Assembly: GCA_031177845.1 (NCBI GenBank)
Contig: JAPSGG010000028.1
Span: forward strand, 1-9,681
Reading direction: 5' to 3'
Origin: Chromatiales bacterium
GTDB lineage: Bacteria; Pseudomonadota; Gammaproteobacteria; JACCYU01
Length of the DNA stretch: 9,681 nucleotides
The translations under genes were made by a program, and so were the position numbers. The notes below the pieces were generated by a model. It was not told the DNA's origin. It saw nothing but the letters and a program-made list of their open reading frames with translations, and made no database searches. Positions 1-5,600 of the stretch are shown in pieces; within the stretch, counting starts at the first letter, position 1, and each line of letters opens with the position of its first letter.

Positions 1-111
1 GCTGCTCAGTCCATCCAAGGCATGAAACGAGGATGGGTTGTCGCCGGCAATCGCAGTCGAAAAGCACAGCGGGGTGGCCAATGCACCAGCTAATACGAGT
101 AATGATTTCAT
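1..111 (-). CDS. Small exported protein, tandem paralogue (copy 1, truncated by window edge)
   Basis: The first 37 codons of a second copy of the neighbouring gene; the rest lies beyond the window. The visible protein is a Sec signal peptide (MKSLLVLAGALATPLCFSTA, then IA) followed by GDNPSSFHALDGLSS. It differs from the complete copy only at residue 4 (Leu for Ser) and residue 9 (Gly for Ser), plus two silent codon changes. It has the same AAGGAGA ribosome binding site 6 nt upstream. It lies 172 bp downstream of the complete copy's stop, in the same orientation, so it could be co-transcribed. Whether it also carries the double-glycine motif and the Gly/Asn/Gln tail cannot be seen here. Confidence 0.7.
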   Translation of the reverse strand, partial: MKSLLVLAGALATPLCFSTAIAGDNPSSFHALDGLSS

Positions 112-117
112 CGATTG

Positions 118-124
118 TCTCCTT
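118..124 (-). promoter_or_regulatory. Ribosome binding site of the truncated exported-peptide copy
   Basis: AAGGAGA in gene sense, 6 nt before the ATG at 111, identical in sequence and spacing to that of the complete copy. The similarity between copies ends right at this site. Confidence 0.72.
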
Positions 125-155
125 AGGACCTTCCTAGTTTAGGGTCTTGAGTTAA

Positions 156-215
156 GCCGACTGCGGAGCAGAAGACATGCATGAGTGATGTAAGCGGCGT
201 CGCTCTGCACTCGGC
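156..215. other. Imperfect inverted repeat between the two exported-peptide genes
   Basis: GCCGACTGCGGAGC (156-169) pairs with GCTCTGCACTCGGC (202-215), 12 of 14 positions complementary, around a 32-nt loop. In gene sense it lies in the transcript between the two copies, with no U-run after it. It could be an attenuator or processing structure that sets the ratio of the two products, or a protein-binding site. Confidence 0.35.
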
Positions 216-283
216 TCCAGTTCGAGGCCGTGGAAGGGATTGCCTCCCAGCCACGTGATCAGCCACTCAGAAAAGCGGCGGCA

Positions 284-586
284 TCAGTTCTGCTGTTGAA
301 AAACACCGCCGCTGTTTTGATTGGCAGTACCGCCGATGGCTACATTGACGGCTATCACGCTGATGCAGTTAGCGGTGCCGGTGCACGCGCCTTGCGCATT
401 GTTCGGCCGATTGACGAGAACGACTCCCCCTTCGACGGTGGCAAGCTGGTCATTGGTCATGGCGACCACATGCGCGCTGCTCAGTCCATCCAAGGCATGA
501 AACGAGGATGGGTTGTCGCCGGCAATCGCAGTCGAAAAGCACAGCGGGGTGGCCAATGCACTGGCTAATACAAGCGATGATTTCAT
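284..586 (-). CDS. Small exported protein with Sec signal and double-glycine motif (copy 2, complete)
   Basis: 100 aa, family not recognised. Residues 1-22 are a Sec signal peptide (Lys2, hydrophobic core, AIA before the likely cut at 22/23). The exported part holds M43-T-N-D-Q47-L48-A-T-V51-E-G53-G54. This fits the bacteriocin-type leader consensus at -12, -11, -8, -7, -4, -2 and -1, but here it follows a Sec signal instead of starting the protein. The last 46 residues are rich in Gly, Asn, Gln and Val, contain Cys68 and Cys74, and end in FQQQN. The tail could be a mature peptide, an aggregating or surface-attached segment, or simply a disordered tail. The start has an AAGGAGA ribosome binding site 6 nt upstream, and a near-identical tandem copy follows; both argue that it is a real gene. 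No transporter or peptidase gene is in the window. Confidence 0.75.
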   Translation of the reverse strand: MKSSLVLASALATPLCFSTAIAGDNPSSFHALDGLSSAHVVAMTNDQLATVEGGVVLVNRPNNAQGACTGTANCISVIAVNVAIGGTANQNSGGVFQQQN

Positions 587-599
587 GGATTGTCTCCTT
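476..599. repeat. Tandem duplication, unit 2 (pairs with 1-124)
   Basis: Second member of the repeat described for 1-124. It covers the 5' part of the complete exported-peptide gene and its ribosome binding site. How far the duplication extends into the rest of the gene is hidden by the window edge. Confidence 0.95.
593..599 (-). promoter_or_regulatory. Ribosome binding site of the complete exported-peptide gene
   Basis: AAGGAGA in gene sense, 6 nt before the ATG at 586. It is a near-ideal Shine-Dalgarno sequence and is conserved in the second copy, which fixes the start and supports translation. Confidence 0.75.
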
Positions 600-913
600 C
601 TTCCGTTAAGTTGATGTCACGCATGCCTGCAATCGGCGGACAAGCTCATATTTCCCCCAAACAGGCAAAACTCTTATAGCAGCGCAAGCCGAATAGATCG
701 CCACCCGTAGATATGGCGCATGGCCATCCCCGCAGGTGGTGTTCACCTAGCATCTATAAGGATATGAGGTGTCTGCGAATGGTGCGCCCTCCCTTTGGGT
801 TCTGGGCGCGGGACTTGTTGAGTGCAGTCCAGCCTGATTGTGACAGTACGCGTGTTACATCAGAGAAGTGGGGCCCGCACCTGATGCGTAAGACTGATGG
901 CGAGATCTGTACG
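600..913. other. Non-coding gap between the LuxR-type gene and the exported-peptide gene
   Basis: About 314 bp with no supportable gene; a short plus-strand open frame here lacks a ribosome binding site. It contains a strong hairpin at 784-809, a small inverted repeat AGGTG-N5-CACCT (734-748), and CATCAG-N17-CTGATG (858-886) just past the LuxR stop. It presumably holds the promoter of the peptide gene. In that gene's sense TATAAG lies at 678-673, a 5/6 match to a -10, but no matching -35 is evident. Confidence 0.45.
784..809. other. GC-rich nested hairpin downstream of the LuxR-type gene
   Basis: Outer arms GCGCCC (784-789) and GGGCGC (804-809) enclose CCC-TTT-GGG (791-799), giving a nested stem with a small bulge. 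It lies about 105 nt past the LuxR stop. There is no U-run on either strand, so it is not a classic intrinsic terminator; it might protect a transcript 3' end or aid Rho-dependent termination. Confidence 0.4.
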
Positions 914-2071
914 CTAGGGAACGAGCTGATAGCCAGGCCCGGTTAGCAGTAGCCGCACTAGGTCGGCTTGTCGGTCGGTGCCGGTCTTGGCGTAGATCTG
1001 TTTCATGTGCCACTGCACCGTATTGCGGCTGAGCTGGAGCTTCTCGGCCGTCTCCTCCAGACGGTAGCCCTGCAGGATCAGGAGAACCACCCGCTGTTCG
1101 GCCGGCGTCAGCCCGTAATACGTCTCCAGGGCGGCTTCCGACAAGCTGCCGACCCGCTCGGGCACCGTGACAAACACCAGCGCGATCTCGTCGTGTTGAC
1201 CGACTACGTGTCTCAGCCGGCGCTCCAGTGGTTTGACGATGACCCACAACGGCAGCCCCTCGCCGCGCGGGATCATAATGGCACCCCCTCGACTGACGCC
1301 TTTGCCAGCCGACGTGGCGGCCGTATCGGCCACCAAATTATCCAGGCGGGTGGCGATATCCGCGCGCTTGGCCAAGAGCTTCTGCGAACTCAGGCATAGG
1401 TTTTCCTGTCCGCGCAACACCTCCTCCGCCACGCGATTGGCGAACAACGGTCGTCCCTGCTTATCGACGGCCACCACCGCGAAGGGCATGCGATCGAACG
1501 TTTCCGACGCCACCACCCATCGCCAGAAATGATGACTGATCTTCAGCACCTGCTGTAGATGCGGCATCAAATGGCGCAGGAACGCCCGACTGAGATTGCT
1601 GAAACCGCCTTTGGCCCTTGGCCGCAAAGCCTCGAGGTAGAACACGCGGCTGTCTTCTTGCTCGACGGCCGCACAGAGTCGATGAAAGAGGTTTCGGGGC
1701 TGGAGCCATTCTCGATAGAATTTGGTCTCCACCAGATGCGCATTCTCAATGACCTCTTCGCCCACACTGATCCGGCCCGGCGTATAAAACCGCTCTGATT
1801 GAAGCCAGGGATTCAGCGACGCATACCCGTGCGCGTAGCGGCGTATATCTACCGGACCGTACCCTACCGCATGGATGATGTTGCCTTGTTGCTGCTTAAA
1901 GTCATAGTCAGCCCAGGCCACTACCAACGCATCTAAACACTCGCCCAGGGACTGTAGTGCTTCCTCCCAACGGCGACTGTCTGCGGCGGCAGCGTAGATA
2001 GATCTCAACACATCGCCATGGCCTTTCTCGTTTCCCTCCTGCAATAGCTTTATCTGCTGCTGTAGCGTCAT
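914..2071 (-). CDS. LuxR-family transcriptional regulator with PAS-like middle domain
   Basis: Probable DNA-binding regulator. Numbered from the upstream ATG at 2086, the C-terminal LuxR helix-turn-helix spans residues about 326-382: LTPAEQRVV, then the recognition helix around SRNTVQWHMKQIYAKTG, then the RQADLVRLL helix. Residues about 196-240 (MPFAVVAVDKQGRPLFANR) resemble a PAS-type sensory fold. The N-terminal part (IYAAAADSRRWEEALQSLG) matches a common family of 370-390 aa LuxR regulators of unknown ligand. It is not the acyl-homoserine-lactone-binding domain, and there is no response-regulator receiver domain. I chose the second ATG (385 aa) because GAGG at 2081-2084 lies 9 nt upstream of it, while the ATG at 2086 has no ribosome binding site. 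It sits about 580 bp downstream of tamB and about 330 bp upstream of the small exported-peptide genes, all co-oriented. Its targets are unknown; neighbouring genes or itself are plausible. Stop is TAG. Confidence 0.93.
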   Translation of the reverse strand: MTLQQQIKLLQEGNEKGHGDVLRSIYAAAADSRRWEEALQSLGECLDALVVAWADYDFKQQQGNIIHAVGYGPVDIRRYAHGYASLNPWLQSERFYTPGRISVGEEVIENAHLVETKFYREWLQPRNLFHRLCAAVEQEDSRVFYLEALRPRAKGGFSNLSRAFLRHLMPHLQQVLKISHHFWRWVVASETFDRMPFAVVAVDKQGRPLFANRVAEEVLRGQENLCLSSQKLLAKRADIATRLDNLVADTAATSAGKGVSRGGAIMIPRGEGLPLWVIVKPLERRLRHVVGQHDEIALVFVTVPERVGSLSEAALETYYGLTPAEQRVVLLILQGYRLEETAEKLQLSRNTVQWHMKQIYAKTGTDRQADLVRLLLTGPGYQLVP

Positions 2072-2100
2072 GCCCCCCAACCTCATTGCTGCAATAGCTT
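2039..2100. repeat. 12-bp direct repeat spanning the LuxR-type gene start
   Basis: CTGCAATAGCTT occurs at 2039-2050 and 2089-2100, exactly 50 bp apart. One copy lies in the 5' untranslated region and the other encodes Lys-Leu-Leu-Gln near the N terminus. It may be a small duplication or a repeated regulatory word. Confidence 0.5.
2081..2084 (-). promoter_or_regulatory. Ribosome binding site deciding the luxR-type gene start
   Basis: In gene sense GAGG is followed by a 9-nt G-rich spacer and then the ATG at 2071-2069. The upstream in-frame ATG (2086) overlaps this site and is itself preceded by AAGCTATTGCAGCA with no Shine-Dalgarno match. This favours the shorter protein. Confidence 0.6.
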
Positions 2101-2112
2101 AGTGTACGCATG

Positions 2113-2129
2113 GCCCGGTGCCACCGGGC
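2113..2129. promoter_or_regulatory. Perfect 17-bp palindrome upstream of the LuxR-type gene, candidate operator
   Basis: GCCCGGTG-C-CACCGGGC is an exact inverted repeat with 8-bp arms and a single central base, starting about 40 bp upstream of the chosen start codon. No T-run follows on either side, so it does not look like a terminator. Size and placement suit a dimeric regulator, possibly autoregulation, but a match to any known site is not shown. Confidence 0.4.
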
Positions 2130-2140
2130 TGCGTGACGCA
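2130..2140. promoter_or_regulatory. Palindrome TGCGT-G-ACGCA upstream of the LuxR-type gene
   Basis: An 11-bp perfect inverted repeat directly abutting the 17-bp palindrome. ACGCAT/ATGCGT-type words recur around the gene: TACGCATG at 2105-2112 and 2183-2190, GACGCAT at 2135-2141, and ATGCGTA at 884-890 beyond the gene end. They may be half-sites of one binding motif; this is inference. Confidence 0.3.
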
Positions 2141-2173
2141 TTTGCAATTTCCATACCCTAATTGTCCACTTAG

Positions 2174-2187
2174 GCGTAGCGATACGC
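2174..2187. promoter_or_regulatory. Inverted repeat GCGTA-N4-TACGC upstream of the LuxR-type gene
   Basis: Two 5-bp arms around a 4-bp centre, about 100 bp upstream of the start codon, with the right arm inside the repeated word TACGCATG. A candidate further operator; weak on its own. Confidence 0.25.
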
Positions 2188-2287
2188 ATGATTGCGCCGC
2201 GCTGCGAGCGCTAGTGTAGCAAGCATGTTTGACCGGCTGGTTACGCAACGCGAACTTATCTGATTCCGGATCGCAGGGCGGTCTAGA

Positions 2288-2293
2288 TATAAT
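2288..2293 (+). promoter_or_regulatory. Isolated TATAAT, possible plus-strand -10 element
   Basis: An exact -10 consensus, but bases at the -35 distance (around 2264-2270, TTCCGGA) do not resemble TTGACA and there is no extended -10 TG. If used, transcription would run toward the 3' end of tamB and away from the LuxR-type gene. Confidence 0.2.
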
Positions 2294-2649
2294 GTTCTCT
2301 CGTCATTACGGAACCCCGGCTGCCAGATACCGAAGACCTCGCCGCCAGTCGTTGCTCCGCTGGCACGAGTCCATAGTGGGTCTTCCAAGGTGCACTAGCC
2401 CATATCGGCGGAAGCTTAGCACCTCGGGAAATCATGAGGGTGCCGCCACGTCACCGCGCTTGCCCGCCGAAGCATTAGCTGCACTGGCAATCATTGCTTC
2501 GGGTTTCTCGGCGATGTTAGCTATCGTGACAGAGGATCCATCCGGACCGAAGGAAAAGGCCTCTGATCCAGGAACGTTTGCTTCACCACATTATTTCGTA
2601 GACATGCGAAGGCGTTTAATTTCTGGCCAAGTTGGTTGCCGCACTTCGA

Positions 2650-5600
2650 TTACCTTCCCCGCTCTATGGTGTAGATAAGGTCGCCGCCGGTCTGCGCCCC
2701 AGAGGATTCGGTGACCAGTTCGAGGCTGTTGGTGATCGCGTACTCCAGCCGCACCGTCGACACAGGCTCCAGCAGGCCGATGCCGTAGCGGATGTAGAGC
2801 CTGGGCGATAGATATTTGCCGATCACCAGCGATGCCTGTTCGCCATCGCCCGCGCTTGTATCCGATGACTCGAAGCCGATCTCATCGACGCCCAGCTTTT
2901 TGCTGAATTTCTCGGCCAGGTAGTTCCCACCCTTGAGCCCCAATGCCAAGGTCGCACGCGCTAATAGGGAGCTCTCGCCGCCGCTTGATGCGTCCAACGG
3001 ATGTCCCAGTACCAGGTAGGCTAACTGCTCCTGCTGGGCCATTGCCGGTTCGGAGAATAATTTGAACTGCGGCTGCTTGAGGCTGCCTCGCACCTGCACG
3101 CCGACCACGATATCCTCGCCCTCCAGATCGCCACGTACTGCGCGCACGTCCAGCCCCGGTTCGCTGATCGGGCCGCCGGGAAAGAGTACCCGGCCGGTTT
3201 CGATGACCAGATCCTGGCCATACGCCTGGTACTCGCCTCCCACGATACTGAGTTCGCCGGTGCCGCGCGTCGGTTCGCCCGGCTCTTCAATAATTAGCAA
3301 TTCGCCTTCGAGTCCCGCGGTGAGGCCGAAAGCGTCGATGTAGACCTCGGGCTCATCGAGTTTATCGGTGATCTGCCCATCGATGCCGTCCTGGATTCTG
3401 TCACCGAGGATCAGTCGCACCCGCGCGTAGATCTTGATCCCCGCGGCTTCCGCCATTTGTGGATCGTTCTCGCCCGGTCGCACAATGACCTGATCGCCGG
3501 AGACAGTCACTGCCGATTCCGGCAACTGCTTGGGCGTGATGTCGGCGCGCGGTACCCGCACCTGGCCCGTTACTTTGACGCGTTTGGTGTTGGCCGCAAC
3601 CTTAAGATCCGGTGAAATGAATACCCGGGCGCCCGCGGTGTTTACGGCGAGGAACTCCTGCCCTTTGATACTAACGTGCGCGTGGGGCGTATTCTCGCCG
3701 ACTAGCTGGAACTGCCCCTGCACATTCAGCATGCCGCCGCCGGAACGGGCGACGGCGTCAAGGCGGATGCCGCCCCTGCCCTCACCGATCAATTCAACGC
3801 GGATGCCTTTGACCCTGAGACCGGCTTGATCCACGGCCGCGAATCCATTCAATAGCGCCATGCGCCCGAACAGCGCCGGCGCCTGCAGCGTGCCCGCCAG
3901 CCGCACGTCGCCCCGCAAGTGCCCCGCAAATCGCCCGAGGTTCGGCGCCAGCTTCGAGATGAAGGATAAATCCGGTATATCGGCGGCAATGCGGCCATCG
4001 AGTGGCCGCCGTGATAGCGGTGGATCGCCTTGCGGAACGTTGGCCATCATCTCAATCCCGCCTTGCTCCGCCAGCCGCAGGGCCACATCAAGACGCAGAC
4101 CACCCGCGCCGATCTCAAAGTCGACATCGCTCGGTCTAAAGCTCATCAGGGTCAATATCTGGTCGGGCACTCCGTCAGATTCGCCGCGACGCTGGGATTC
4201 GAAAATAGCCGGACTAGCTCGCATGACACTCGCCACGCGGCCCGCGGTGGTCTGCAAACGCATCGTCGCAGCGGGCTGGCCTTGTGCCGGTATATCGAAC
4301 TCCGCGCGTCCACTCAGGCCCCCGTCCACACGCGTTCCTGGAGGCAACAGCCGTGCGAAATAACTGAACGCCAGATCCGTAAGCTCAACTTCACCCTGAA
4401 TACCCGTCGGCTTGTGCTCCCCCTGTACGCATAGCCGCGCATCGCCGCTCACCCAGCAGCCTTGCGAGAATTCCGCCCGTTTCTTGCTGATCATGCCGGT
4501 CAGCGGCGCGGGTAATCGCCACGCCGCCAATTGCGGATACTTAAGTGTTGCCTTCTCAAGCTCGAACCGCCAGCGCATGTCGGGCTGCGACGGATTGTTC
4601 AAGCGCGCGTTCACCGCCACGTCGGCATGACCGGTGCTGGTGCGCGCCGTGAGCGACAAGGTATGCGCCGCAGGATCGCCTTCGCCATGGAGCACAATCC
4701 GCCTCAGTCCGATGCCTTCGGCGCGACCGTTCCGCATGTGGACATCCAACGTTGATGGTTGTGCCCCACTCACATCTATGTTGGCGTCTAGGTTTAAACT
4801 CTGCAACTCAAAAGACCGGTAACGAAGCTCGCTGCCGGTCAGATGCGCCTCGATGCGGGGACGCTGCAAAGGACCTTGCGCATTGCCCTCACCGGAGATT
4901 TGTCCCACGGCATTCGGCAGCAACTGCGCCAGGTCGGGGCTATCGACCTGCCATGCCACATTCAACATCTCGCCGATCCGCCCTTGTGCCTGCAGCTCGC
5001 TCTCGCCCGAGGCAAGGTGGAGCTGATCAAGCATAAGTCCCTGGTCGTCGTAAGCGCCGCGCGCGTTGAGTCGCAGCGGATAATCGCGCAGGCGGCCTCT
5101 GACGATGAGTTCCTCGAATTGAACGCTCCATTGTTCGCCCTCCATGCTGGTCTCGGCCTTTAACGTCAGCCCCAGATTGCCGGGCCAGTCGGCGAGCAGC
5201 TCGCTGGGATCTAGCCCCTCGGCATTGAGCGCAGCGCTCGCCTCCAATGCCGGTTTCCACGCAACGCGCGCGTTGCCACCAATCTTGCCCTCCAAGGCTT
5301 CAATATTGATCTCGGTAAGATCCAGGAACTCTAGGCCCCCACGGCCGGCCAGATCGATACGCGCGTCAGTGAACTCGGGCGCGGAGATGCGCGTGTCCAG
5401 TTTCACCCGATAGTCTCTGAGCAGACCGAGCACCGAGACGTGACCTGCCTCGCTCGCAATGTGGGGCGTCGCCATCGGCCATTTAAGGTCGCGCCAGTTG
5501 AGCTCCACGTCGAAGATCTGCCCCGCGCGCTTAACATTGCCCTGTATATATCCGTCCTCACCCACGTTGATATTCAGCTTTCCCTGAAGAGCTTCGGGCG

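Larger units (their letters stand above)
1..124. repeat. Tandem duplication, unit 1 (pairs with 476-599)
   Basis: Bases 1-124 align without gaps to 476-599 at an offset of 475. Differences occur only at 87, 88, 97, 100, 101 and 112, giving 118/124 identity, with the first 86 bases identical. Similarity stops abruptly beyond 124/599. Confidence 0.95.
2087..2649. other. Long gap between tamB and the LuxR-type gene; doubtful open frame only
   Basis: About 560 bp without a convincing gene. The part nearest the LuxR gene holds the inverted repeats listed separately. A plus-strand open frame runs from 2229 past the tamB stop to 2678. Its stretch at about 2475-2545 would encode a hydrophobic segment (LAALAIIASGFSAMLAIV) followed by a polar tail, which could be a small membrane protein or a decayed gene. 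It has no good ribosome binding site and its last bases lie antisense to tamB, so I do not call it a gene. CAGAGG (2530-2535) and CCTCTG (2560-2565) form a loose inverted repeat. No T-run terminator for tamB is visible. Confidence 0.4.

Noticed and set aside
230..568. 112-codon plus-strand open frame over the exported-peptide gene
   Set aside because: Opposite strand of a gene with a perfect ribosome binding site, a signal peptide and a tandem copy; the plus frame has no ribosome binding site or recognisable features.
284..586. Lipoprotein reading based on Cys16 in the signal peptide
   Set aside because: Residues before Cys16 are Thr-Pro-Leu, not a lipobox, and a good Sec cleavage site follows at AIA.
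713..946. 77-codon plus-strand open frame past the LuxR-type gene end
   Set aside because: No ribosome binding site, no hydrophobic or motif signal, and it runs into the regulator antisense.
914..2071. LuxR protein as an acyl-homoserine-lactone receptor
   Set aside because: The N-terminal region lacks the autoinducer-binding domain pattern, and the protein is far longer than the usual 230-250 aa; only the C-terminal helix-turn-helix is shared.
2113..2129. 17-bp palindrome as an intrinsic terminator of tamB
   Set aside because: It lies more than 500 bp past the tamB stop, has a single-base centre and no T-run on either side.
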